This document shows positions 12,809 through 21,451 of a stretch of 21,451 nucleotides of DNA, piece by piece. The stretch covers positions 1-21,451 of the forward strand of contig CAKUEH010000040.1 of assembly GCA_934646185.1 (NCBI GenBank), in the 5' to 3' direction. Each line of letters starts with the position of its first letter. Within the stretch, counting starts at the first letter, position 1. Source of the DNA: an uncultured Oscillospiraceae bacterium (GTDB lineage: Bacteria > Bacillota > Clostridia > Oscillospirales > Oscillospiraceae). The notes beneath the pieces were generated by a model, which saw nothing but the letters and a program-made list of their open reading frames with translations, did not search any database and had not been told where the DNA came from. A program made the translations under genes and the position numbers.

Positions 12809-13462
12809 ATGTCCGGTTCCTGTCAGAAGATCAAGCTGCGTACCTGGCCGCGCAGGGATATTTTTTTCTTCTTCTCTTCGCTCGATCAGCCGTTTTACAG
12901 CGTCTGCTTCCGCGTGGATGTGACGCAGCTGCATGCGTACACGAAAGCGCGCGGCCTGTCCTTCTATTACGCCATGACGTATCTCGTCACGCAGGCGGTC
13001 AACGAGGTCGAGAACCTGCGCTATACCATCCGTGACGGCAGCGTTTATCTGCTGGACAAACGCACGCCGAGCTTTACGGAGCTGAAAAAGGGCAGCGAGC
13101 AGTTCCAGATCGTCACATGCCCGTGCGATGGCTCTCTGGAGGATTTCTGCCGGGCCGCGAAGGAGCGGAGCGAGGCACAGACGGCGTTTGTGGAGACAGC
13201 CTCTGAGATGGACGATCTGATCTACATTTCATGCCTGCCGTGGTTCGATCTCACATGCTGCACGAACGAGCGGCAGATCGACCAGGACGACGCCATCCCC
13301 CGCATCACCTGGGGCAAATACGTCCGGCAGGGATCGGGCCGCGAAACGCTGGGCCTTTCCGTCGAGGTCAACCACCGGCTTGTCGACGGTGTGCATCTCG
13401 GCCGGTTTTACGAAGCGCTGCAGAGCAAGATCAACGAATTGGGGGAAACAGACGCACCATGA
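12809..13462 (+). CDS. Chloramphenicol acetyltransferase-like protein coupled to azlCD
   Basis: The 217 residues match the length and outline of CAT-type trimeric acetyltransferases. The active-site signature H-x3-D-G is present at H189-D193-G194 (NHRLVDGVHLGRFYEAL). The segment LPWFDLTC (143-150) takes the position of the PWVSFTS motif of true CATs, so the serine that supports the reaction appears to be aspartate. SFYYAMTYLVTQAVNEVENLRYTI is typical of the fold. Because of that change and its neighbours I infer it may acetylate something other than chloramphenicol, and resistance should not be assumed. The ATG at 12809 follows GGGAGGG by six bases. Its stop overlaps the azlC start (ATGA), so it is translated together with a branched-chain amino acid exporter. 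Confidence 0.85.
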   Translation: MSGSCQKIKLRTWPRRDIFFFFSSLDQPFYSVCFRVDVTQLHAYTKARGLSFYYAMTYLVTQAVNEVENLRYTIRDGSVYLLDKRTPSFTELKKGSEQFQIVTCPCDGSLEDFCRAAKERSEAQTAFVETASEMDDLIYISCLPWFDLTCCTNERQIDQDDAIPRITWGKYVRQGSGRETLGLSVEVNHRLVDGVHLGRFYEALQSKINELGETDAP

Positions 13463-14169
13463 AAAACAGCAGGCTCGCCGCGCTGCGCGCGGCGTTTCCC
13501 TTTACCGTGCCGATCTTTGCGGGCTTCTGGTTCCTCGCGATGGCCTACGGCATTCAGATGAGCACCTCCGGCTTTTCCTTCTGGTATCCCATGGTCATGA
13601 GCGCCGTCATCTACGGCGGCAGTCTGGAATTCGTTGCCGTGAGCATGCTTCTGTCCCCGTTCGCGCCCGTGCAGACGTTTTTCATGACGCTCATGATCCA
13701 GGCGCGGCATCTGTTCTACGGCATTTCCATGCTGGACAAGTATAAAAATCTCGGCCCCAAAAAATATTACCTGATCTACGCCATGTGCGACGAGACCTTC
13801 AGCGTCAACTATACCGCCAGGATCCCGGAAAATGTCGACCGCGGCTGGTTTTATTTCTTCGTGACCCTTCTCAACCAGCTCTACTGGGTCAGCGGCGCGA
13901 CGATCGGTGGTCTGCTCGGCAGTCTCATCCACTTTGACACGACCGGGCTGGACTTTGTCATGACGGCCATGTTCGTCGTGATCTTCATGGAGCAGTGGAT
14001 GAAGGAGCGGCATCATTTCAGCGAGCTTATCGGCTTTCTCGCGGCGGTTTGCTGCCGTCTGCTGTTCGGCGCGGACAGCTTTCTGATCCCGACGATGGTA
14101 TGCATCCTCGTCTGTCTGTCGTTCCTCAAAAAGCCCATCGAATCAAAATTCGGAGGAGAGCAGCTATGA
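13459..14169 (+). CDS. azlC: AzlC-type branched-chain amino acid exporter, large subunit
   Basis: The 236-residue membrane protein has several hydrophobic helices (AFPFTVPIFAGFWFLAMAYGI, WYPMVMSAVIYGGSLEFVAV, and a C-terminal set ending FLIPTMVCILVCLSFL). It carries AzlC hallmarks: the GGSLEF segment, ARHLFYGISMLDKYK and CDETFSV. AzlC with AzlD forms an exporter of branched-chain amino acids or analogues (BrnFE type). The start at 13459 overlaps the previous gene by four bases (ATGA) and azlD in turn starts at 14166 in the same way, so all three are translationally coupled. The longer frame upstream is the shadow of the acetyltransferase gene. Confidence 0.95.
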   Translation: MKNSRLAALRAAFPFTVPIFAGFWFLAMAYGIQMSTSGFSFWYPMVMSAVIYGGSLEFVAVSMLLSPFAPVQTFFMTLMIQARHLFYGISMLDKYKNLGPKKYYLIYAMCDETFSVNYTARIPENVDRGWFYFFVTLLNQLYWVSGATIGGLLGSLIHFDTTGLDFVMTAMFVVIFMEQWMKERHHFSELIGFLAAVCCRLLFGADSFLIPTMVCILVCLSFLKKPIESKFGGEQL

Positions 14170-14492
14170 CGCTTCCGCAGCAGCTCATAACCATCGCGCT
14201 CTGCGTGCTCGGCACGCAGATAACGCGCTTTCTCCCCTTCCTCATCTTCAACGAGCACAAAAAAACGCCGCCCTTCGTGCAGTATCTCGGCCGGATCCTG
14301 CCCGGCGCGATCTTCTCCATGCTGGTGGTCTACTGCCTGAAAAACGTCTCGTTCACGCGCGGCAACCACGGCCTGCCGGAGCTCATCGGCATATTCGTCA
14401 CCGCCGGTCTGCACCTCTGGAAACGCAGCATGCTCCTGTCCATCGCCGGCGGAACGATCGTGTATATGCTTTTGATCCGGTTTGTTTTCTGA
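14166..14492 (+). CDS. azlD: AzlD-type branched-chain amino acid exporter, small subunit
   Basis: The 108-residue protein has about four hydrophobic helices, starting MTLPQQLITIALCVLGTQIT and ending GGTIVYMLLIRFVF. It contains the conserved TRFLPFLIF and PGAIFSMLVVYCLKN of AzlD/BrnE. It partners AzlC, whose stop codon overlaps this start (ATGA). A GGAGGAG SD lies just before the ATG. The transcript probably ends at the hairpin near 14821-14860, because the first 300 bases after the stop hold only repeats. Confidence 0.93.
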   Translation: MTLPQQLITIALCVLGTQITRFLPFLIFNEHKKTPPFVQYLGRILPGAIFSMLVVYCLKNVSFTRGNHGLPELIGIFVTAGLHLWKRSMLLSIAGGTIVYMLLIRFVF

Positions 14493-14506
14493 ACACACAG
14501 GCCAAA

Positions 14507-14620
14507 TGCAGGGGCCGATGCCCACTCTGTCCGCCCGATGGGATGGATGGAATCATCGGAAGTCCTCGGCGAATTCGCAGGCATTTGCGGATTCGGTTGT
14601 AGGGACCGATGCCCCTACAG
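14507..14620. repeat. Degenerate inverted-ended element (family 2)
   Basis: GCAGGGGCCGATGCCCA at the left resembles the end of family 2. The right end, TTGTAGGGACCGATGCCCCTACA (14597-14619), is itself partly self-complementary. The interior keeps the CCTCGGCGAATTCG block. It begins 15 bases after azlD. Confidence 0.6.
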
Positions 14621-14623
14621 AGG

Positions 14624-14800
14624 CTTAGGCAAATCCGCACTGCCCGGCAAGCTTCGAACGCAAAGCGTTTTCACCGCAGCCATTCAAAGGCAGCTGCTAT
14701 CAAATTGGGAGTACCGCAACAGGCGGCGCGCAGTCCAGCGCCCCTTTTCTCCCCCCTTTTTTCCGGCAAGGCGGAAAAAAAGGGGCCGCCGGAGGCAAAC
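14624..14800 (+). repeat. 270-bp dispersed repeat (family 3), shortened copy 3
   Basis: GGCAAATCCGCACTGCCC, ACGCAAAGCGTTTTCACCGC and CAACAGGCGGCGCGCA match the other copies. Then about 85 bases are missing, and the copy resumes at CCAGCGCCCCTTTTCTCCCC with a terminal hairpin of CCCCTTTTTTCCG with CGGAAAAAAAGGGG, ending GGCCGCCGGAGGCA. The gap 14493-14978 contains no gene. Confidence 0.8.
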
Positions 14801-14820
14801 TCAGCCGCATAATATGCAGA

Positions 14821-14860
14821 AAATCCCCCTCTTCTGAGAAGGGGGAATTTTATATTTTTA
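14821..14860 (+). terminator. Probable terminator upstream of dnaA
   Basis: AAATCCCCCT pairs with AGGGGGAATTT around a short loop, followed by TTATATTTTTA. It would insulate dnaA from transcription coming from azlCD. Confidence 0.7.
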
Positions 14861-14889
14861 TTATATAAGGAGTCTTCCCCTATCTCCCC

Positions 14890-14918
14890 TTGAAAATTGT
14901 CCACATCTGTGCTATGAT
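14890..14918 (+). promoter_or_regulatory. dnaA promoter containing a DnaA-box-like sequence
   Basis: TTGAAA (14890-14895), 17 bases, then TATGAT (14913-14918) preceded by TGC. TTGTCCACA (14897-14905), one base from the DnaA box TTATCCACA, lies in the spacer, as expected for autorepression by DnaA. A TATAAT at 14926-14931 is a possible second -10 but has no good -35. Confidence 0.75.
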
Positions 14919-14978
14919 TAGTGTGTATAATTTTGTGCTTTTTCTGCCCGCGCGGCACATACAGAAAGGAGCTGCGCC

Positions 14979-16295
14979 ATGTATTCTTCCGCTTACGTCT
15001 GGGCCAAGGTCCTGGGCCATATGGAGTCCCGCCTGACCCCGCAGGTCGTGTCGACCTGGTTTGACGATACAGAGATCCTCGAGCTGACGGACGAAAAGCT
15101 CGTGCTCTATTCCCCCTCCTCCTTCCGCAAGGATATCATCCTCCGCCGCTGCACCGGCTATATCAAAGAGGCCATGCAGGAAATCTTCCAGCTGAACGTC
15201 GACGTCGTCGTGCTCGACGATACGGAGATTGAGGCCTACCGCGGCAAATCGCAGAAGCCGGAGTTCATCGAGTTTAACCCGCAGTTCACCTTCGACAATT
15301 TCGTCGTCGGCTCTTCAAACCGCTTCGCGCACGCCGCCGCCGTCTCCGTGGCCAACAATCCCGCGGAAACGTATAACCCTCTTTTCATCTACGGCCCGTC
15401 CGGCCTCGGCAAAACGCATCTGCTCTACGCCATCGCGAGCGTCGTGCATAAAAATCACCCCAGCTACAACATCGTCTATATCAAGGGCGATCAGTTTACG
15501 AACGAGCTGATCGCCGCCCTGCAGGAGGGCCGGAACAACGAATTCCGCTACAAATACCGCAACGCCGATCTGTTTCTCGTCGACGATATCCAGTTCATCG
15601 CCGGCAAGGAATCGACGCAGGAGGAATTTTTCCATACCTTCAATAACCTCTACGAAAACCACCACCAGATCGTCCTGACCGCAGACCGGCCGCCCAATGA
15701 GATGCTGCGCCTGGAAGACCGTCTGAAAACGCGGTTCGAGTGGGGCCTCATCGCGGACATCCAGCCGCCCGATTTTGAGACGCGCATGGCGATCATCAAG
15801 AACAAATCCGTCTCGCTCGGCTTCGATCTGCCGGACGATGTGTGTACCTTCATCGCCGAAAACGTGACCTCCAACGTGCGTCTGCTGGAGGGCACGGTCA
15901 AAAAGATCCGAGCCTACCACGATCTTGACAACATGGAGCTGACCGTCCCGAACGTGTCCCGCGCCATCAAGGACATGTACAACAAGGAAAAGGCCGAAAA
16001 TCTGCCCACGCCGAACCTCATCATCGGCGAAGTCTCCCGGTTCTACAACATCGAAGAATCTGTCATCCGCGGCACGCTCAAAAACAAGAATACCGCCGAG
16101 GCACGGCAGGTCGCGATGTATCTGGTTCGCAAGCTCACGAATCTCAGCCTGCCAGACATCGGCAAGGAATTCGGCCGCGACCATTCGACCGTCATCCACT
16201 CCCTCAAAAAGGTCGAACAGCAGCTCGCATCCGGCACCGGAACGCTCTCCGACAACATCCGCGACATTACGGCGAACATCAACAGCAAGCTGTAA
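14979..16295 (+). CDS. dnaA: Chromosomal replication initiator DnaA
   Basis: The protein has 438 residues and starts with domain I (MYSSAYVWAKVLGHMESRLT). The AAA+ core has Walker A GPSGLGKTH (139-147) and Walker B LFLVDDIQF. The C-terminal DNA-binding signature RDHSTVIHSLKKVEQQL reads DnaA boxes. The linker domain II is very short, with about 15 residues between domain I and PQFTFDNFVVG. DnaA binds the oriC immediately downstream and opens it. The ATG at 14979 has AAAGGAG eight bases before it. Its own promoter carries a DnaA-box-like site. dnaN follows after the 234-base oriC region. Confidence 0.98.
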   Translation: MYSSAYVWAKVLGHMESRLTPQVVSTWFDDTEILELTDEKLVLYSPSSFRKDIILRRCTGYIKEAMQEIFQLNVDVVVLDDTEIEAYRGKSQKPEFIEFNPQFTFDNFVVGSSNRFAHAAAVSVANNPAETYNPLFIYGPSGLGKTHLLYAIASVVHKNHPSYNIVYIKGDQFTNELIAALQEGRNNEFRYKYRNADLFLVDDIQFIAGKESTQEEFFHTFNNLYENHHQIVLTADRPPNEMLRLEDRLKTRFEWGLIADIQPPDFETRMAIIKNKSVSLGFDLPDDVCTFIAENVTSNVRLLEGTVKKIRAYHDLDNMELTVPNVSRAIKDMYNKEKAENLPTPNLIIGEVSRFYNIEESVIRGTLKNKNTAEARQVAMYLVRKLTNLSLPDIGKEFGRDHSTVIHSLKKVEQQLASGTGTLSDNIRDITANINSKL

Positions 16296-16297
16296 CT

Positions 16298-16490
16298 TTA
16301 TCCACACCTGCCTGTGGAATCCACACGGATCCTGTGTGGAAAGCTGTGAAACAGAAGTTTCACGACATTGCGTGTTGATAACATTCTTTTTTCTGCACAT
16401 ACGCCTGTGGACAAAAAACCGTTGACGCACCAAGGCAAAAACAGCTTTTCCACATAAAATTCCCCTACTGCTACGTACTTCTAAAAAATA
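16298..16490. other. oriC: oriC: chromosomal replication origin
   Basis: The dnaA-dnaN gap holds a perfect DnaA box TTATCCACA (16298-16306). One-mismatch boxes lie at 16373-16381, 16406-16414 (both on the minus strand) and 16446-16454 (TTTTCCACA). Weaker boxes sit at 16317-16325 and 16335-16343. After the last strong box come GC-rich CCCC and CTACTGCTA (16465-16473), trinucleotides that fit the DnaA-trio pattern, and an A/T-rich CTAAAAAATATCC stretch for unwinding. The opposite-strand GC palindrome around GGATCC (16321-16339) and the hairpin GTGAAAC-AGAA-GTTTCAC (16346-16363) are also present. Confidence 0.9.
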
Positions 16491-16529
16491 TCCTTTCTTT
16501 CTCTTGAAAGAAGAAACGGAGGAATTTCC

Positions 16530-17642
16530 ATGAAATTTACCTGTGAAAAAAACGCGCTGGTGAACGCCATCTCCGTCGCTTCCCGCACCGTCGCGCAGAA
16601 GAGCACCATTCCGGCGCTCGAGGGAATTTATATCCGGGCCGGCGTAAAGCTGACGCTTTCCGGTTATAATCTCGAAACGGGCATCACCATTTCCGTCGAT
16701 GCCGATATCCAGCAGACCGGCGCATGCATTATGCCCTCCCGTCTCTTCTTTGATATCATCCGGAAGCTGCCGGACGATACCGTCAGCATTTCGGTCGACG
16801 AAAAATTCAAGGTCTCCATCCGCGGCGGCATTTCCTCGTTCTCCATCACGGCCATGTCCTCCGAGGATTATCCGGAGCTGCCGGAGGTCGAGTCCGACAA
16901 GGGCATCAGCCTGCCGCAGAACGAGCTCAAGGCCATGATCGGCGGCACCAGCTTCGCCGTCAGTGAAAATCAGGCCCGCCCCATCCATACCGGCTGCCTG
17001 TTTGAGGTCGAGGATTCCTCCATCACGGTCGTCGCTGTCGACGGCTACCGGCTGGCGCTCCGCCGCTGGAAATCGGAAGAGCCGATCGGGCGGACGCTCA
17101 AATTCGTCGTGCCCGCCGCCGCGCTGAAGGAAGCGGAAAAGATCCTCGGCGATACGGACGAGGCCTGCACGTTCTTCCTCGGCAGCAAGCATATCCTCTT
17201 CACCATCGGCGAGGCGACGCTGGTCTGCCGTCTGCTGGAGGGCGAATTCCTCGACTGGCGGCGCGTTCTGCCGCAGAACCAGCCGGTAAAGCTGGCGGTC
17301 AACGTCGCGAAGATGACCGATTCCATCGAGCGCGTCGGCCTGATCATCTCCGAAAAGCTCAAGAGCCCGGTTCGCTGCAAATTCGGCGAAAATACGGCGG
17401 ATTTCCGCTCCGTCTCCACCATCGGCGAGGCGCATGACGTCTGCCAGATCGCGGGCGACGGGCAGGATATGGAGATCGGCTTCAACTGCCGCTATCTGCT
17501 CGACGCGCTGCGTGCGATCCCGGATGCGGAATGCTCGCTCGAGCTCATCAACGGGCTGAGCCCCATCGTCATGAATCCGTGCGACGGATCCGAGCGGTAC
17601 AGCTACATGGTCCTGCCGGTCCGGCTGAAGGCGGGTGAATGA
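16530..17642 (+). CDS. dnaN: DNA polymerase III sliding clamp (beta subunit)
   Basis: The 370-residue protein forms a dimeric ring that tethers the replicative polymerase to DNA. Its three repeated domains show as MKFTCEKNALVNAISVASRTV..., then an acidic middle part SSEDYPELPEVESDKG and VDGYRLALR, and the end IVMNPCDGSERYSYMVLPVR, the typical clamp C-terminus MxLPVRL near the client-binding pocket. GGAGG lies eight bases before the ATG. No promoter was convincing in the oriC gap, so transcription may come from dnaA or from a start within oriC. The next gene starts one base after its stop. Confidence 0.98.
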   Translation: MKFTCEKNALVNAISVASRTVAQKSTIPALEGIYIRAGVKLTLSGYNLETGITISVDADIQQTGACIMPSRLFFDIIRKLPDDTVSISVDEKFKVSIRGGISSFSITAMSSEDYPELPEVESDKGISLPQNELKAMIGGTSFAVSENQARPIHTGCLFEVEDSSITVVAVDGYRLALRRWKSEEPIGRTLKFVVPAAALKEAEKILGDTDEACTFFLGSKHILFTIGEATLVCRLLEGEFLDWRRVLPQNQPVKLAVNVAKMTDSIERVGLIISEKLKSPVRCKFGENTADFRSVSTIGEAHDVCQIAGDGQDMEIGFNCRYLLDALRAIPDAECSLELINGLSPIVMNPCDGSERYSYMVLPVRLKAGE

Positions 17643-17643
17643 G

Positions 17644-17898
17644 ATGAAAGTCAGAGTCACGAAAAAGCTCTCGGACGCGCCCATTGAGATCCCCATCCAT
17701 ACCGAGTTTATCAAATTGCAGGATTTCCTGAAATTCGCCAACGCCATTGAATCCGGCGGCATGGCCAAGACCTTCATTCAGGAGGGCGAAGTCCTTGTCA
17801 ACGGCGAGGTCTGCACGATGCGCGGCAAAAAGCTGCGTCCTGGCGACGAGGTCACGTTCCTGCACAATACCTGGCGCGTCACGGAAGAGCACGCATGA
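17644..17898 (+). CDS. yaaA: S4-domain RNA-binding protein YaaA
   Basis: The 84-residue protein consists mainly of one S4 RNA-binding domain: IKLQDFLKFANAIESGGMAKTFIQEGEVLVNGEVCTMRGKKLRPGDEV. In Bacillus the gene in this position, yaaA (rlbA), is needed for large ribosomal subunit assembly. The preferred start is ATG 17644, which has GGGTGA five bases before it; a GTG at 17635 is in frame but overlaps dnaN more. recF begins within its last codon and stop (ATGA). Confidence 0.9.
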   Translation: MKVRVTKKLSDAPIEIPIHTEFIKLQDFLKFANAIESGGMAKTFIQEGEVLVNGEVCTMRGKKLRPGDEVTFLHNTWRVTEEHA

Positions 17899-19013
17899 AG
17901 CTGCAAAGCCTGCAACTCTACGATTTCCGGAACTATGAGACGGCCAGCGTCAATTTCCATCCCGGCGTCAATCTGATCGTCGGCGAAAACGCGCAGGGAA
18001 AGACCAATCTGCTGGAATCCGTCTTCTATCTCTCCACCGGAAAGAGCTTCCGCACCGCCCGCAATCAGGAGCTCATCCGCTTCGGCGCGGAATTTACAGA
18101 CCTGAATTGCAGCCTGTTTTCAGGCGGCCGGGAGCAGAGCCTGCGCGCCGTGCTGTTTTCCGAAAGAAAGCCGCGGCAGCTCTACATCGGCGGCGTAAAG
18201 CAGCGGTCTGCCGCCGGACTTTCCGGCGTATTGACGACCGTGCTGTTCTGCCCGGACGATCTGCTGATCCTGAAAAGCGGGTCTGCCGGAAGACGGAAGA
18301 TCCTCGATACCGCCCTCTGTCAGCTCCGGCCCGGCTATGCGCAGGCGCTGGCGGAATATCAGAAGCTGTATGACAGCAAATCAAGGATCTTAAAGGACTA
18401 TCACGACGCCCCTTCCCTGCTGGAGCCGCTGCCGGAATTCAATTACCGCATGGCGCAGGTCGGCGCGGTCGTGATCGCCTACCGGGCAAAATTCCTGCGG
18501 GAGCTTTCCCGGCAGGCACAGCTGTACCACACGGAGTTTTCCGGCGGCCGCGAGGCGCTGTCTCTCGTCTACCAGACCGTCTCGACCGTGACGGATCCGT
18601 TCGCCGACAAAAAAACGATTTTTCAGCAGCTGCTCGATCACCAGCAGGCGCATTACCGCGCCGAGCTCGATTCCGGCCAGTGTCTGTCCGGCCCGCACAA
18701 GGACGATTTCGAAACGCTCCTCGGCGAGCGCTCCGTGAAGGCCTACGGCTCGCAGGGACAGACCCGCACGGCGGCCATCAGTCTGAAGCTGGCAGAGCGC
18801 GAGCTATTCCGCGCCGACACCGGCGAAGAGCCGGTTCTGCTGCTCGACGACGTACTGTCCGAGCTGGACGCGCGGCGGCAGGATTTCGTGCTCAACCAGA
18901 TCCGGTCCGGTCAGGTGCTCATCACCTGCTGCGAGCCGGAACGCATCACGAATATCGGCAAGCGCATCTTTGTCGAGGGCGGCCAGATCCGGGAGGAAGC
19001 GGCATGTATCTGA
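17895..19013 (+). CDS. recF: DNA repair and recombination ATPase RecF
   Basis: The 372-residue SMC-like ATPase loads RecA onto gapped DNA with RecO and RecR. Walker A is GENAQGKTN (30-38), and the C-terminal signature and Walker B read LSGPHKDDFE and LLLDDVLSELDARRQDFVL. The N-terminal MKLQSLQLYDFRNYE is standard RecF. It shares ATGA with yaaA, and remB starts ten bases before its stop, so the block dnaN-gyrB is read as one coupled unit. Confidence 0.97.
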   Translation: MKLQSLQLYDFRNYETASVNFHPGVNLIVGENAQGKTNLLESVFYLSTGKSFRTARNQELIRFGAEFTDLNCSLFSGGREQSLRAVLFSERKPRQLYIGGVKQRSAAGLSGVLTTVLFCPDDLLILKSGSAGRRKILDTALCQLRPGYAQALAEYQKLYDSKSRILKDYHDAPSLLEPLPEFNYRMAQVGAVVIAYRAKFLRELSRQAQLYHTEFSGGREALSLVYQTVSTVTDPFADKKTIFQQLLDHQQAHYRAELDSGQCLSGPHKDDFETLLGERSVKAYGSQGQTRTAAISLKLAERELFRADTGEEPVLLLDDVLSELDARRQDFVLNQIRSGQVLITCCEPERITNIGKRIFVEGGQIREEAACI

Positions 19014-19287
19014 ATATCGGCGGCGATTTCTCCGTCCGGTCGGAATCCGTCGTGGGCGTATTTGATCTGGACAACACCAGCAGCTCCAAATGGACGCGGA
19101 AATTTCTCGCGGAGGCGCAGAAGGCCGGCGCCGTCGTGGAAGCGACGGACGAGCTGCCGAAATCCTTTCTGGTCGTCAGCGAATACGGAGAAAGCCGCGT
19201 CATTCTGACAAAATATAACGCCGCCGTCCTGCTCAAGCGCATGCAGGACGCGCAGCGCACCCCGAGCCCTGTTAAAGGAGAAGCAAT

Positions 19288-19291
<4 letters not shown>
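19004..19291 (+). CDS. remB: RemB-like (DUF370) regulator
   Basis: The 95-residue protein begins MYLNIGGDFSVRSESVVGVFDLDN and contains SSKWTRKFLAEAQKAGAV and the end FLVVSEYGESRVILTKYNA, all typical of the DUF370/RemB family. In Bacillus remB (yaaB) sits at the same place between recF and gyrB and is linked to matrix gene control. The start overlaps recF by ten bases with GGGAGG eight bases before. The last codon and stop overlap gyrB (ATGA). Confidence 0.88.
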
Positions 19292-21246
<1,955 letters not shown>

Positions 21247-21313
21247 CGACTTCAAATTGATTGTAATTCAGAACTGCACTGGCACGGGAGCCCAATGCGA
21301 ATCCGTACAGTCT

Positions 21314-21451
21314 AAAGGCTCCCCTTGGGCCCAAGGGGAGCTGTCAGCGCAGCTGACTGAGGGGATTCGAACGTAACAGATTTCGGAGCACTCTGAAATA
21401 TGCAGCAAATCCCCTCCGTCATTTTCTTCGAAAATGCCACCTCCCCTTACC
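21314..21451 (+). repeat. Copy of the CTCCCCTT hairpin repeat (family 1), cut by the window end
   Basis: AAAGGCTCCCCTTGGGCCC...AAGGGGAGCT, then CTGAGGGGATTCGAACGTAAC, TTCGGAGCACTCTGAA and GTCATTTTCTTCGAAAATGCC match the copy at 11801-11966 in order and strand, and the sequence stops inside the right hairpin. 21247-21313 shows nothing definite; no terminator for gyrB is seen before the repeat, so gyrA may be co-transcribed. Confidence 0.85.

Noticed and set aside
12809..13462. Chloramphenicol resistance gene
   Set aside because: The fold and H-x3-D-G are present, but a key serine position differs and the gene is embedded in an amino acid exporter operon; resistance cannot be claimed.
16376..16403. 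dnaN promoter TTGATA-N16-CATACG within oriC
   Set aside because: The -10 is poor and the -35 overlaps a DnaA box; support is too weak to list.
15315..17777. 820-codon open frame on the minus strand across dnaA, oriC and dnaN
   Set aside because: It is the antisense shadow of two certain genes in GC-rich DNA, with low-complexity composition and no recognisable domain.

Overview
The window looks like the replication-origin region of a GC-rich Firmicute. The gene content and protein style suggest a Clostridia gut lineage close to Oscillospiraceae, but that placement is inferred from recognised families and not from a search. The anchor is the order dnaA - oriC - dnaN - S4-domain gene (yaaA) - recF - remB - gyrB (14979-21246), all on the plus strand. 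Several of these genes overlap by 4 or 10 bases, as in the classical Bacillus/Clostridium origin cluster.

Left of dnaA the usual rpmH-rnpA-yidC-jag-mnmEG-rsmG block is not present. In order the window holds: a YycI/PepSY-like membrane-anchored protein and murA (197-2512); a small AT-richer module of an XRE regulator divergent from a four-cysteine protein, with a 22-bp palindrome between them (2601-3213); a minus-strand pair of a lipoprotein and an RlmD-type 23S rRNA methyltransferase (3793-5747); a PflX-type radical SAM protein and lexA (5851-7388); parA, parB, a coiled-coil membrane protein and serS (8249-11795); mscL (12269-12700); a CAT-like acetyltransferase coupled to azlC and azlD (12809-14492); then dnaA. 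Two perfect parS sites (5164-5179 and 8138-8153) match the neighbouring ParAB. The oriC has about seven DnaA-box-like sequences, a candidate DnaA-trio and an AT-rich stretch between dnaA and dnaN.

The long intergenic gaps carry no convincing genes. They are filled by at least three families of interspersed, hairpin-forming repeats. Family 1 is built on CTCCCCTT...AAGGGGAG arms. Family 2 is a short element with inverted ends reading GTAGGGGCCGATGCCC. Family 3 is a repeat of about 270 bp in three same-strand copies, placed before the parA, mscL and dnaA regions, whose terminal hairpin keeps its pairing while its sequence changes. A separate array of three hairpins follows lexA.

Together the genes cover initiation (DnaA, DnaN, oriC), origin segregation (ParAB, parS), DNA repair and SOS control (RecF, LexA), supercoiling (GyrB), cell-wall synthesis (MurA) and osmotic protection (MscL). 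The less expected items are the XRE/four-Cys module, a SerRS whose motifs resemble the archaeal/eukaryotic type, a parS site lying where the rlmD start must be read, an everted parS-like hairpin inside oriC, and the repeat families.
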